Shown here piece after piece: positions 25,029 through 34,307 of a stretch of DNA of 64,000 nucleotides. The translations under genes were made by a program, and so were the position numbers. The stretch's first letter is position 1. Each line of letters opens with the position of its first letter. The notes beneath the pieces are model-generated. The model searched no databases. It was given only the letters and a program-made list of their open reading frames with translations, and had not been told where the DNA came from. Source of the DNA: Nocardia aurantia (lineage in GTDB: Bacteria > Actinomycetota > Actinomycetes > Mycobacteriales > Mycobacteriaceae); NCBI RefSeq assembly GCF_009604425.1, contig NZ_WEGI01000015.1, positions 62,001 to 126,000 of the forward strand, written 5' to 3'.

Positions 25029-26046
25029 CGACGCCGAGGTCCGGTTCGGGCTGCGGGATCTGCTCGGGATGCGCGGCGGCGGGGCGTGGCTGTTCCTGCT
25101 GATGCTGGAGCTGACCATGATCCTGTACATGGTCCGCAACCTGGCCGCCGCCTCACTGGTCGCCGTGCTGGCCGGTACCGCGGTGATCGTGGTCGCCGGC
25201 GCGGTGGTCCTGGTGATCCCGGTCGATCCGCTGCCCCTGCCGGTGACGGCGTTCGTGGCCTCGGCCGCGCCGATCGCGACGCTGCTCACGGTGAGCAACC
25301 TGACCTCCGACGCCGCCCACCACATGATGTGGACCACCTACGCCTCGTCGTATCTGATGTCGGTGCTGGTGCTGCGCGGCCGGGTGCTGTCGGCGTGGCT
25401 CGGCATGGCCGGGGTGGCGGCGGTGATCGTCGCGGAGGCGGTGCGCGCCGACATGCCCGCCGGCGACGTGGTGGGCTCGGTGGTGCCGATCGGCACGCTC
25501 ATCGCGCTGTCGGTATTCGCGCTGATCATGCGCCCGACCCAGCGTTCGCTGCGAATCCTGCGGGAGGAGGCCACGATTCGCGCCGCGGCCGAGGCGACGA
25601 TGGCCGCCGCCGACGGTGAGCGGCACCGGCAACTGAACCGGCTGGACCGGGTGGCCCGGCCCATCCTGGAACGGATCGCCGAGGGCGCCGAACTGACGGC
25701 CGCCGAACGCGAGGAGTGCCGGCTGCTGGAGGCCGAACTGCGCGACGGCCTGCGGGCGCCGCAACTGGTCACCGACGAGCTCAGCGGCGCGGCGCGCGGT
25801 GCCCGATCCCGGGGCGTCGAGGTGATCCTGCTCGACGACGGCGGTTTCGCGGGTGTCCCGCAGTGGGTGCGGCAGCGGGTGATCGATTCCGCGGCAAGGG
25901 AATTGGATGCGGCGAACACCGGCGCGGTGACGGTCCGGGTGCTGCCGCTGGGCCGCCGCGTGCTGGCGACCGTCCTCGCGCACTCGCCGCGGCACGACCG
26001 CCGCACCGAGATCGACACCGACGGTAACGTGACGGTGTCGACCTGA
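25012..26046 (+). CDS. Kinase-like membrane protein without histidine box
   Basis: A 344-residue partner protein. Six hydrophobic helices (about 22-185) are followed by a coiled stretch 'RQLNRLDRVARPILERIAEGAELTAAEREECRLLEAELRDGLRAPQL' where a kinase would carry its H-box, and a short C-terminal domain with no N, G1 or G2 ATP-binding boxes. It resembles a degenerate NarX/DesK-type sensor. GTG 25012 or 25018 can start it. Its overlap with the true kinase suggests the two form a hetero-oligomeric sensor. Function inferred. Confidence 0.7.
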   Translation: MAVASDDAEVRFGLRDLLGMRGGGAWLFLLMLELTMILYMVRNLAAASLVAVLAGTAVIVVAGAVVLVIPVDPLPLPVTAFVASAAPIATLLTVSNLTSDAAHHMMWTTYASSYLMSVLVLRGRVLSAWLGMAGVAAVIVAEAVRADMPAGDVVGSVVPIGTLIALSVFALIMRPTQRSLRILREEATIRAAAEATMAAADGERHRQLNRLDRVARPILERIAEGAELTAAEREECRLLEAELRDGLRAPQLVTDELSGAARGARSRGVEVILLDDGGFAGVPQWVRQRVIDSAARELDAANTGAVTVRVLPLGRRVLATVLAHSPRHDRRTEIDTDGNVTVST

Positions 26047-26049
26047 CGG

Positions 26050-26532
26050 TCAGGCCCCTTCTTCGGGCCGCTCGGGTTCGGGCCGCTCGGGCCGCCAGCC
26101 GCCGTACCCCTGCCAGCGGCGCTGTTCGCGCAGGGCGCCCTGGACGGCGCCGGAGACCCAGGAGTTGAGCGACTGCCCGCTCTGCGCGGCGGCCTCCTCG
26201 GCGCGGGACTTGAGATTCTCGACCAGCCGGAGGGTGACCCGGCTGATGTCCCCGGTCATCTCCTCGAAGGTGGGATGCGCCTCCTCGCCGCGGGTGCGGC
26301 GGATGTCGACCCGCGCTTCGGTGCCGTCCAGCGCGATGTGCACGGTGCGGTCGCCGAGGTCGGCGCTGATCTCGGCCGCCAGATCGGACAGCGCCGACAG
26401 CAGGGTGAGGCGGGCGGAGTTCTCGGTGGCGGCGGCCAGGGCCGCAGCCGTGGCCTGGGCTTTCTCGTCGCCGAGCGTGGCGGCGACGATCAGGTCTTCG
26501 CGGAGGCGGGTGGTGTACTTCTCGAGGTCCAT
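26050..26532 (-). CDS. HicB-like ribbon-helix-helix protein
   Basis: A 160-residue protein with helical N-terminus and, near 100-145, 'VTLRLVENLKSRAEEAAAQSGQSLNSWVSGAVQGALREQ', the form of a HicB/Arc ribbon-helix-helix DNA-binding unit, ending in a Gly/Pro/Arg/Glu-rich tail. No HicA toxin or other toxin lies beside it. It is convergent with the kinase cluster (3 bases between stops) and divergent from dapA, so it may regulate that gap. Role unproven. Confidence 0.6.
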   Translation of the reverse strand: MDLEKYTTRLREDLIVAATLGDEKAQATAAALAAATENSARLTLLSALSDLAAEISADLGDRTVHIALDGTEARVDIRRTRGEEAHPTFEEMTGDISRVTLRLVENLKSRAEEAAAQSGQSLNSWVSGAVQGALREQRRWQGYGGWRPERPEPERPEEGA

Positions 26533-26550
26533 GACACCAGAATGACGCCA

Positions 26551-26570
26551 TCCTTGACGTCGCGCAAGGA
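26551..26570. promoter_or_regulatory. Inverted repeat between the HicB-like gene and dapA
   Basis: TCCTTG and CAAGGA flank 8 bases (ACGTCGCG). It begins 18 bases upstream of the HicB-like start and could be an autoregulatory site. A related GTCGCG element recurs at about 26579-26584. Confidence 0.4.
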
Positions 26571-26667
26571 ATTCGTGGCGTCGCGTAGTGTCACCCCGGC
26601 TGCCGTGTCGTCGATGATGCCGACAACGGTGCGAAGTCGTTTCCGGGACCGGGTAGCCTTTCTGACC

Positions 26668-27576
26668 ATGACGAACGGTGTATCGACGCAATCGGAGCTG
26701 CGCGCCTCCGGCACGGTCGGTGTCGCGATGGTGAGCCCTTTCACCCCGGAGGGGAAGCTCGATGTCGATGCCGGGGTCGCGCTGGCGGCCCGCTTGGTCG
26801 ATCGAGGGGTCGACCTGCTCATCGTCTCCGGTACCACCGGTGAGTCGCCGACCACCACCGAGTCGGAGAAGTTCGATCTGCTGCAGGCCGTGGTCGACGC
26901 GGTCGCCGACCGGGCCACCGTGGTCGCCGGCGCCGGCACCTACGACACCGCGCACAGCATCGAATTGGCCCGCGACGCACAGCGTGCCGGGGCGCACGGC
27001 CTGCTCGTGGTCACCCCGTACTACTCCCGGCCCTCCCAGGACGGGCTGATCGCGCACTTCACCGCGATCGCCGACGCCACCGATCTGCCGGTGACGCTCT
27101 ACGACATTCCACCCCGCTCCGTGGTACCGATCACGCCGGACACGATCCGCCGGCTCGCCGAGCATCCCCGGATCGTCGCGGTCAAGGACGCCAAGGGCGA
27201 TCTGGCCGCGGGCGCCGAGCTGATCGCCGAGACCGGCCTGGCCTGGTACTCGGGCGACGACGTGCTGAACCTGCCGTGGCTGGCGGTGGGCGCCGTCGGA
27301 TTCATCAGTGTCGTCGGTCATCTGGTGCCGGAGCGGCTGGTGCAGCTGCGTGACGCCTATGCCGCCGGTGAGGTCGTGCGGGCGCGGGAGATCCACACCG
27401 GCATGCTGCCGCTGTCGCGCGCGATGACCCGGGTGGGCGGGGTCGCGTTGAGCAAGGCCGGACTGCGGCTGCTGGGTGTCGAGGTGGGTGAGCCGCGGCT
27501 GCCGCAACTGATGCCGAATCCGGAACAGACCGCCGCGATCGCCGCGGACCTGCGACAGGCGGGGGTGCTCGCATGA
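26668..27576 (+). CDS. dapA: 4-hydroxy-tetrahydrodipicolinate synthase
   Basis: A 302-residue DapA condensing pyruvate with aspartate semialdehyde for diaminopimelate and lysine. 'VSGTTGESPTTTESEK' holds the T-T pair of the proton relay, 'VVTPYYSRPSQDGL' the catalytic tyrosine, and 'IVAVKDAKGD' the Schiff-base lysine. ATG 26668 follows TAGCCT (26654-26659) by 8 bases, so leaderless or nearly so. The stop overlaps the rnj start (ATGA), as in mycobacteria (Rv2753c-Rv2752c). thyX, upstream in M. tuberculosis, is absent here. Confidence 0.95.
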   Translation: MTNGVSTQSELRASGTVGVAMVSPFTPEGKLDVDAGVALAARLVDRGVDLLIVSGTTGESPTTTESEKFDLLQAVVDAVADRATVVAGAGTYDTAHSIELARDAQRAGAHGLLVVTPYYSRPSQDGLIAHFTAIADATDLPVTLYDIPPRSVVPITPDTIRRLAEHPRIVAVKDAKGDLAAGAELIAETGLAWYSGDDVLNLPWLAVGAVGFISVVGHLVPERLVQLRDAYAAGEVVRAREIHTGMLPLSRAMTRVGGVALSKAGLRLLGVEVGEPRLPQLMPNPEQTAAIAADLRQAGVLA

Positions 27577-29687
27577 CCGACTCCGCACGTCGTCCCCGTA
27601 GAACCGCCAGTCGAGCCGCCGGAGCTCCCGAGCCCGCGCCGGAACCGCAGCAGCGCAAAGTCGTTGCGCCGGAACCGATCTCCGAACCGGCACCCGTCGC
27701 CGAGACCGAGCAGCCCGCTCGCCGCCGCGCCGCCCGCGCCACCGCGGCCGCGGCCGACACCGCCGACACCGGCGCCCGCGCGGCGGGTCGTGGCCGGTCC
27801 GCGGCCAAAGCGGAGTCGGCCGAGCCCACGGCCGTGGAGCCCGCCCGGCGCGCGTCCGGACGGGACCGTGCCGCGGATTCCGGCGCCGCGTCCTCGGATC
27901 GCGCCGCCGCTTCTTCCGACCGCAATGCCGCGTCCCGGCGGACCGGTCGCGGCCGGCAGTCCGGCCGTGGCCGCTCGGAACAGGCTGCGCCGCAAGAGAT
28001 CACACCCGATCCGCATCATCGCGGCCTGCCCCCGAAGCTGCCCGCGCAGGGGCTTCGGGTGTTCGCGCTCGGCGGTATCGGCGAGATCGGCCGCAACATG
28101 ACCGTTTTCGAGTACGGCGGCCAGTTGCTGATCATCGACTGCGGCGTGCTGTTCCCCGAGGACCAGCAGCCCGGCGTCGACCTGATCCTCCCAGACTTCC
28201 GGCCGATCGAGGACCGTATCGACGAGGTGGCCGCCGTGGTTCTCACCCACGGCCACGAGGACCACATCGGCGCGGTGCCGTTCCTGCTGCGGCTGCGGCC
28301 CGACATCCCGGTGGTCGGGTCGAAATTCACCCTCGCGCTGGTCGCCGCGAAATGCCGCGAGCATCGGTTGCAGCCGAAGCTGGTGGAGGTCACCGAGGGC
28401 GAGCACACCACGCACGGCCCGTTCGGCTGCGAGTACTTCGCGGTGAACCACTCCATCCCGGACGCCATCGCGGTCGCGATCCGCACCCCGGCCGGGCTGG
28501 CCCTGCACACCGGCGACATCAAGCTCGACCAGCTGCCGCTGGACGGCCGCCTCACCGACCTGGCCGGCTTCTCCCGGCTCGGCGACCAGGGCGTCGACCT
28601 GTTCCTGGTCGACTCCACCAACGCCGAGGTCCCGGGCTTCGTCACCCCCGAACGCGAGATCGGGCCGGTGCTCGACAACGTGATCGGCAAGGCCCGCGGC
28701 CGGGTGATCGTCGCCTCCTTCGCCAGTCACGTGCACCGCATCCAGCAGGTGGTCGACGTCGCCCAGCGCTACGACCGCCGGGTCTGCTTCGTCGGCCGGT
28801 CCATGGTCCGCAACATGCAGATCGCCCAGGACCTGGGGTATCTGGAGATCCCCAGCGAACTGGTCGTCGATCTCGACCAGGCGGCCACGCTGCCGGGCCA
28901 CAAGCTGGTGCTGATCTCCACCGGATCGCAGGGCGAGCCGCTGTCGGCGCTGTCCCGGATGGCCCGCGGCGACCACCGTCAGATCAACATCCGCCCCGAC
29001 GATCTGGTGGTGCTGGCCTCCTCGCTCATCCCGGGCAACGAGAACGCGGTGTTCGCGGTGGTCAACGGGCTGGCCCGGCTGGGCGCCTCGGTGGTGACCC
29101 AGCAGAACGCGAAGGTGCACGTCTCCGGCCACGCCTCCGCCGGTGAGCTGCTGTACCTGTACAACGCGGTGCGGCCGACCAACGCCATGCCGGTGCACGG
29201 CGAGTGGCGGCATCTGCGCGCCAACGCGGCGCTGGCCGTCGCGACCGGCGTGCCCGAGGAGCGGGTGATGCTGGCCGAGGACGGCGTGGTGGTCGACCTG
29301 GTCGACGGCATCGCCTCGATCGTGGGCCGGTATCCGGTCGGCCAGGTGTACGTGGACGGCCTGTCGGTCGGCGACGTCGGCGAATCCACCCTCTCGGACC
29401 GGCTGGTCCTCGGCGAGGGCGGTTTCATCTCCATCACGGTGGCCGTCGACGAGACCACCGGCAAGGCGGTCAGCGACGCGGAGGTGTCCGGCCGCGGCTT
29501 CTCCGACGATCCCGAGGCCCTGGCCGGCGCGCTGGAACTGGTCGAGGTCGAACTGTTGCGGATGGCCACCGAGGGCATCACCGATACGCATCGCATCGCG
29601 CAGGGTGTGCGGCGCGCGGTGGGCCGCTGGGTCGCCGAGAAGTACCGGCGCCGGCCGATGATCGTGCCGACGGTGATCGGCGTCTGA
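27573..29687 (+). CDS. rnj: Ribonuclease J with long disordered N-terminus
   Basis: A 704-residue RNase J. The metallo-beta-lactamase core starts near 150 ('LRVFALGGIGEIGRNMTVFEYGG'); zinc ligands are in 'LTHGHEDHIGAVPFLL', with 'HTGDIKLDQ' and the beta-CASP 'SGHASAGELLYLYNAVRPTNAMPVHGEWRH'. It processes 16S/23S rRNA ends and mRNA by endo- and 5'-exonucleolysis. The first ~145 residues are Ala/Arg/Glu/Pro-rich and absent from the 558-residue M. tuberculosis Rv2752c; the tract resembles RNase E arms. ATG overlaps the dapA stop. Confidence 0.93.
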   Translation: MTDSARRPRRTASRAAGAPEPAPEPQQRKVVAPEPISEPAPVAETEQPARRRAARATAAAADTADTGARAAGRGRSAAKAESAEPTAVEPARRASGRDRAADSGAASSDRAAASSDRNAASRRTGRGRQSGRGRSEQAAPQEITPDPHHRGLPPKLPAQGLRVFALGGIGEIGRNMTVFEYGGQLLIIDCGVLFPEDQQPGVDLILPDFRPIEDRIDEVAAVVLTHGHEDHIGAVPFLLRLRPDIPVVGSKFTLALVAAKCREHRLQPKLVEVTEGEHTTHGPFGCEYFAVNHSIPDAIAVAIRTPAGLALHTGDIKLDQLPLDGRLTDLAGFSRLGDQGVDLFLVDSTNAEVPGFVTPEREIGPVLDNVIGKARGRVIVASFASHVHRIQQVVDVAQRYDRRVCFVGRSMVRNMQIAQDLGYLEIPSELVVDLDQAATLPGHKLVLISTGSQGEPLSALSRMARGDHRQINIRPDDLVVLASSLIPGNENAVFAVVNGLARLGASVVTQQNAKVHVSGHASAGELLYLYNAVRPTNAMPVHGEWRHLRANAALAVATGVPEERVMLAEDGVVVDLVDGIASIVGRYPVGQVYVDGLSVGDVGESTLSDRLVLGEGGFISITVAVDETTGKAVSDAEVSGRGFSDDPEALAGALELVEVELLRMATEGITDTHRIAQGVRRAVGRWVAEKYRRRPMIVPTVIGV

Positions 29688-29749
29688 CCCCGGACGACCG
29701 ACCGGTCGGGGGCTCGCGCCGGGGCCCGGCGTGGGCTAGGGTCGGCGGC

Positions 29750-30379
29750 ATGAGTCTGGCGCAGCGGGAACGCCGAGCACTGGTCGACACCATGACGGCG
29801 GCGGGCCCGGAGGCACCCACCCTGTGCGGCGGCTGGACCGTACGCGATCTGGCCGCGCACCTGGTGGTCCGGGAGCGCCGACTGGACGCCGCGCCCGGCA
29901 TCATGCTGAAACCCTTTGCCGGATACCTCGATTCGGTACAGGCCAAGACGGCGAAGCGGCCGTTCCCCGACCTCCTGGAGCTGGTCCGCACCGGCCCGCC
30001 CTGGTGGTCGCCGATGCGGCCGCTGGACTCGCTGGTCAACACCACCGAGATGTTCGTCCATCACGAGGACGTGCGCCGCGGTGGATCCGGTTGGGAGCCA
30101 CGCGAACTGAGCGACGCCGACGAGGCCGAGCTGTGGAAGACGTTGCAGCGCACGGGCCGTCTGGCCTACCGCAAGGCCCCGGTGGGTCTGGTGCTCGCCA
30201 CGCCGGACGGGCGGCGGGTGGTCGCGCACAAGCCCGCCGACGGCGCGGAGCCGGTGGTCCTCACCGGCCGCCCCTCCGAATTGCTGCTGCACGCCTTCGG
30301 CCGCAGCGCGGTCCGGCTCGACGCCGACGGTCCCGAGGCCGCGGTGCAGGCCGTGCACGACTGCGACCGCAGCATCTGA
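29750..30379 (+). CDS. TIGR03085-type mycothiol-dependent/DinB-fold protein
   Basis: A 209-residue protein with the maleylpyruvate isomerase-type N-terminus 'LCGGWTVRDLAAHLVVRERRLDA', in which the histidine is a metal ligand, and 'VNTTEMFVHHEDVRRG' further on, supplying more histidines. This four-helix fold is shared by mycothiol-dependent enzymes and uncharacterised TIGR03085 proteins. The reaction is unknown. Leaderless start: TAGGGT (29737-29742) is 7 bases before ATG. Convergent with the DUF574 gene, 4 bases apart. Confidence 0.8.
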   Translation: MSLAQRERRALVDTMTAAGPEAPTLCGGWTVRDLAAHLVVRERRLDAAPGIMLKPFAGYLDSVQAKTAKRPFPDLLELVRTGPPWWSPMRPLDSLVNTTEMFVHHEDVRRGGSGWEPRELSDADEAELWKTLQRTGRLAYRKAPVGLVLATPDGRRVVAHKPADGAEPVVLTGRPSELLLHAFGRSAVRLDADGPEAAVQAVHDCDRSI

Positions 30380-30383
30380 ACTC

Positions 30384-31178
30384 TCAGTTCTTGCGCGCCA
30401 GCCCGGAGACGATCAGGCGCTCCCAGTCGGTCGGCTCCGGCCCGGCGCCGCCGTCCGGCTGCCACTGCACGCACGGGATCACGCCGGGCCCGACCAGTTC
30501 CAGGCCGTCGAACATCGATGCGATGACCTCGGCGCTGCGCCAGCCGCCGCGGCCGAGAACCTTGCGCACCTGTTCCTGCACCAGCGCGGTCCGGCGGTTG
30601 TCGCCGGCCCGGAAACACGAGACGTAGACGAAGCTGCCGGGGGCGATCACCTCCGCCCAGTACCGCACGATGCCGACCGGATCGTCGTCTTCCTCGATGA
30701 AGCCGAGCACCGCGCCGAACAGCAGGCCGACCGGACGGTCGAAGGTGATCAGCCGTGCCACCTCGGGGTGTTCGCGGATCACCTCCGGTTCGCGCACATC
30801 GGCCTGGACGACGGCGACATCCTCGTCGACGGCCAGCATGGCCTGACCGTGCGAGATCACGATCGGATCGTTGTCCACGTAGACCACTCGCGTCTGCGGC
30901 AGGTGCTGCCGGGCGATCTGGTGCACGTTCTCCTTGGCGGGCAGCCCGCAGCCCAAGTCGATGATCTGGTCCACTCCCGCATGGGCGAGAGCCCGCACGG
31001 CGCGCTCCAGCGCGCGGCGATTCGAGACGGCGATCTGTTCCGACCCTGTCAGGACCTGCTCGAAGTATCTGCCGAACTCCTCATCGATGACGTAGTGGTC
31101 ACGGCCGCCGAGCAGATAATCGTAGGTTCTGGCGATACTCGGCCGGGCCTGACCTGCTCGGACATCGTTGTCGTTCAT
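30384..31178 (-). CDS. DUF574 SAM-dependent methyltransferase
   Basis: A 264-residue protein of the actinobacterial S-adenosylmethionine methyltransferase family DUF574. 'ARTYDYLLGGRDHYVIDEEFG' is its hallmark near the start; 'QIIDLGCGLPAKENVHQIAR' is SAM motif I, and 'VVYVDNDPIVISHGQAML' motif II. These proteins are many per genome and of unknown substrate. ATG 31178 or 31187 can start it; a TAGAAT box at about 31223-31228 (minus strand) is a plausible -10. Not part of an operon. Confidence 0.85.
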   Translation of the reverse strand: MNDNDVRAGQARPSIARTYDYLLGGRDHYVIDEEFGRYFEQVLTGSEQIAVSNRRALERAVRALAHAGVDQIIDLGCGLPAKENVHQIARQHLPQTRVVYVDNDPIVISHGQAMLAVDEDVAVVQADVREPEVIREHPEVARLITFDRPVGLLFGAVLGFIEEDDDPVGIVRYWAEVIAPGSFVYVSCFRAGDNRRTALVQEQVRKVLGRGGWRSAEVIASMFDGLELVGPGVIPCVQWQPDGGAGPEPTDWERLIVSGLARKN

Positions 31179-31360
31179 ATGTCCCATCAGGTGCAAGAGA
31201 ATCCGTCGATTGAATATGCAAATTCTACGCGTGCGCTCGCGACTGTCCGCGGCTTCGGAAACCTTGTCCGATTCGCATCGGCCCGGCGTGTGGCCCGGTG
31301 AGTCGCCGATGCGATATGTGGTGAGGGTGTTGCGGATGGTCTGGATGGTGCGGTTGCGGC

Positions 31361-31373
31361 TAGCCTGAGTGGC
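31361..31373 (+). promoter_or_regulatory. Leaderless ftsK promoter -10
   Basis: TAGCCT at 31361-31366 followed by 7 bases and the ftsK ATG. The same TANNNT-6/9-start arrangement recurs before ribF, dapA, adh, argA and others. Confidence 0.6.
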
Positions 31374-34007
31374 ATGGCAGGTAAGCCCCGCAGCACCACG
31401 ACCTCTCGCACCCGGGCGAGAGCCGGGCGGGACGGGGCCGCGGCGGCGGGGGCGACCGGGTCGGCCCGCGGCCGTGGTCAGGGCCGATCCCGCACCGCCA
31501 CGCCGCGCACCACCTCGGCGACCCCCCGCCGCGCTCCGGCCCGCCGCACCGCGCGGCGCAAAACGTCGAATACCGCGCCACTGGCCGTATTCGGCCGCGG
31601 CGTCGGCAACGGCTGGAACATGATGGCCCGCGGGCTCGGCGCCACCACGCGCGCGCTGGGCCGCGGGGGTGAGATCGAACACGGTCACCGCCGCGACGGA
31701 ATCGCGTTGGGGCTCATCGCCTTCAGCATCGTCATCGCCGCCGCGGTCTGGCTGGGCGCGGGTGGCCCGGTCGGACGCTGGGTCGACACGGCGGTGCGCT
31801 GGATCGCCGGATCCGGTTCCGCCACCATACCTTTCGTCGCCACCGCGATCGCGGTGATGCTGATGCGCACCGAGCCGCGCCCCGAGATCCGGCCCCGGCT
31901 GGTGCTGGGCAGCCTGCTCGTCGGACTGCCGGTGCTGGGCATCTGGCACATCCTCGCCGGCGCGCCGGCCGAGGAGCAGGGCCGCGAACATGCCGGTGGC
32001 TTCGTCGGATACGTGGCCGGCGGGCCGCTGCGGGAGGGACTCACCGCCTGGCTCGCGGTGCCACTGTTGTTGCTGGCCATGGCCTTCGGTGTGCTGCTGC
32101 TCACCGGCACCACGGTCCGCGAGGTGCCGGAACGGTTGCGGCGGTTGTGGTTCGGCGACCTCGTCGGCGACGACTACGACCCGTACGATCCGGAGAATCT
32201 CGACGCCGACGGCTTCCCGGTGCACGGGCCGCCCACTCGCCGGCGCGGCCGCTCCCCGGCGGAGAACTACCCGGCCGACGAGTTCGGCGGTGCCGCTTCG
32301 GCCACCGAGGTCCTCGGTGAACCGCCGCTGCGGGACGCCAAGGAGATCGGCGCCGACGCCGCACCGCCGGACACCCCGGCCGAACCGGCCGCCGAGCCGG
32401 CCGAGAAGCCCAGGTCCAGAGCCAAGCGGGCGCCCAAGGTGATCGACCAGACCCCGCCGCCGCCGGAACCGCAGCAACTGGAGTTCGTCACCGAGCGCGA
32501 GGTCGACGGCGACTACCACCTGCCGCCGCTGACGCTGCTGGTCGACGGCGATCCGCCCAAGCAGCGCAGTGCCGCCAACGAATCGATGATCGAGGCGATC
32601 ACCGAGGTGCTGGTGCAGTTCAAGATCGACGCCGCGGTCACCGGATTCGTGCGCGGGCCGACGGTCACCCGCTACGAGGTCGAACTCGGGCCGGGCGTCA
32701 AGGTCGAGAAGATCACCGCGCTGGCCCGCAACATCGCGTATGCCGTTGCCACGGACAATGTCCGGCTGCTCGCGCCGATTCCGGGCAAGTCCGCCGTCGG
32801 CATCGAGGTGCCCAACGCCGACCGCGAACTGGTCCGCCTGGCCGATGTGCTCAAGGCGCCGTCCACGCGGAAAAACCAGCACCCCTTGGTCATCGGCCTC
32901 GGCAAGAACATCGAGGGCGAATTCGTCTCGGCCAATCTGGCGAAGATGCCGCATCTGCTGGTGGCCGGCTCCACCGGTTCGGGTAAGTCGAGCTTCGTGA
33001 ACTCGATGCTGGTGTCGCTGCTGCAGCGCGCGACACCCGAAGAGGTGCGGATGATCCTCATCGACCCGAAGATGGTGGAACTCACACCGTACGAAGGCAT
33101 TCCGCACCTGATCACCCCCATCATCACCCAGCCCAAGAAGGCCGCCGCGGCGCTGGCCTGGCTGGTGGAGGAGATGGAGCAGCGGTATCAGGACATGCAG
33201 GCCAGCAAGGTCCGCCACATCGACGACTTCAACCGGAAGGTGAAGTCGGGGGAGATCACCACCCCGCTGGGCAGCGAGCGCGTCTACCGCCCCTATCCGT
33301 ACATTCTCGCCATCGTCGACGAGCTCGCCGACCTGATGATGACCGCGCCGCGCGACGTCGAGGACGCGATCGTGCGGATCACCCAGAAGGCCCGCGCCGC
33401 CGGGATCCATCTGGTGCTGGCCACCCAGCGGCCGTCGGTGGACGTGGTCACCGGTCTCATCAAGACCAATGTGCCGTCCCGGCTGGCCTTCGCCACCTCG
33501 TCGCTGACCGACTCGCGCGTCATCCTCGATCAGCCCGGCGCCGAGAAGTTGATCGGCATGGGCGACGGCCTGTTCCTGCCGATGGGCGCCTCGAAACCGA
33601 CCCGGTTGCAGGGCGCGTTCATCTCCGACGAGGAGATCCACGGCGTCGTCGAGTTCACCAAGAACCAGGCGCAGCCGGACTACCAGGAGGGCGTCACCTC
33701 CGCCAAGGCCGGCGAGCAGAAGGAGATCGACCCGGACATCGGCGACGATCTCGACCTGTTCGTGCAGGCGGTGGAGCTGGTGGTCAGTTCGCAGTTCGGG
33801 TCCACCTCGATGTTGCAGCGCAAGCTGCGGGTGGGATTCGCCAAGGCGGGCCGGTTGATGGATCTCATGGAGACCCGCGGCGTGGTCGGGCCCACCGAGG
33901 GCTCCAAAGCGCGCGACGTACTGATCAAACCCGACGAGCTGGAGGGTCTGCTGTACACGATCCGCGGCGGCGGTCCGGTCTCCGCCGACGCGGACGCGGG
34001 GGAGTAG
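31374..34007 (+). CDS. ftsK: DNA translocase FtsK
   Basis: An 877-residue FtsK/SpoIIIE that pumps chromosome termini through the closing septum. After a basic N-terminal tail come four membrane helices (about 110-250), an acidic-proline linker, then the motor: alpha domain from ~400, Walker A 'AGSTGSGKSS' near 531-540, Walker B 'YILAIVDELADLM', and 'LVLATQRPSVDVVTGLIKTNVPSRLAF'. The C-terminal gamma winged helix ('SSQFGSTSMLQRKLRVGFAKAGRLMDLMETRGVVGP') reads KOPS and contacts Xer recombinase. Orthologue of Rv2748c. Confidence 0.96.
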   Translation: MAGKPRSTTTSRTRARAGRDGAAAAGATGSARGRGQGRSRTATPRTTSATPRRAPARRTARRKTSNTAPLAVFGRGVGNGWNMMARGLGATTRALGRGGEIEHGHRRDGIALGLIAFSIVIAAAVWLGAGGPVGRWVDTAVRWIAGSGSATIPFVATAIAVMLMRTEPRPEIRPRLVLGSLLVGLPVLGIWHILAGAPAEEQGREHAGGFVGYVAGGPLREGLTAWLAVPLLLLAMAFGVLLLTGTTVREVPERLRRLWFGDLVGDDYDPYDPENLDADGFPVHGPPTRRRGRSPAENYPADEFGGAASATEVLGEPPLRDAKEIGADAAPPDTPAEPAAEPAEKPRSRAKRAPKVIDQTPPPPEPQQLEFVTEREVDGDYHLPPLTLLVDGDPPKQRSAANESMIEAITEVLVQFKIDAAVTGFVRGPTVTRYEVELGPGVKVEKITALARNIAYAVATDNVRLLAPIPGKSAVGIEVPNADRELVRLADVLKAPSTRKNQHPLVIGLGKNIEGEFVSANLAKMPHLLVAGSTGSGKSSFVNSMLVSLLQRATPEEVRMILIDPKMVELTPYEGIPHLITPIITQPKKAAAALAWLVEEMEQRYQDMQASKVRHIDDFNRKVKSGEITTPLGSERVYRPYPYILAIVDELADLMMTAPRDVEDAIVRITQKARAAGIHLVLATQRPSVDVVTGLIKTNVPSRLAFATSSLTDSRVILDQPGAEKLIGMGDGLFLPMGASKPTRLQGAFISDEEIHGVVEFTKNQAQPDYQEGVTSAKAGEQKEIDPDIGDDLDLFVQAVELVVSSQFGSTSMLQRKLRVGFAKAGRLMDLMETRGVVGPTEGSKARDVLIKPDELEGLLYTIRGGGPVSADADAGE

Positions 34008-34307
34008 GGACTCGGCATGACCGTCCGGCGGTCCGCCTGATCATCCGGCGGTCCGCCTGATCATCCGGCGGTCCGCCTGATCATCCGGCGGTCCGCCTGA
34101 TCATCCGGCGGCCGGGCTGATCATCCGGAATCCGGCTGACCGTCCGGCGGTCCGGTTGAACATCAGATGGCGGGCCGACCATCGGGTCCCGGCTGATCTT
34201 CCCGGCTGCGCCGCTGACTTTTGCGGCTGCGCCGCTGACTATTTCGGTTCTGCCGCCGGTCATCCGGCTTGGCCGACCCACCGCTCGGCCGCTCGGGGAG
34301 AGATCGC
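34008..34307 (+). other. ftsK-downstream gap, repeats only
   Basis: Three hundred bases with no gene. The left half is the 20-bp array listed separately; the right half (34145-34285) consists of progressively degenerate units of the same kind (CTGA, CCGGCTG/GCGCCGCTGAC). Confidence 0.6.
34025..34144 (+). repeat. 20-bp tandem array after ftsK
   Basis: Unit CCGGCGGTCCGCCTGATCAT repeats at 34025, 34045, 34065 and 34085 without change, then with substitutions at 34105 and 34125. Each unit contains two palindromes, GGCGG-T-CCGCC and TGATCA. The array starts 17 bases after the ftsK stop and decays rightwards, so the identical copies nearest ftsK look youngest. Confidence 0.9.

Noticed and set aside
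30384..33641. 1085-codon minus-strand frame extending the DUF574 methyltransferase
   Set aside because: The methyltransferase family starts near 31178; the extension is antisense to ftsK.
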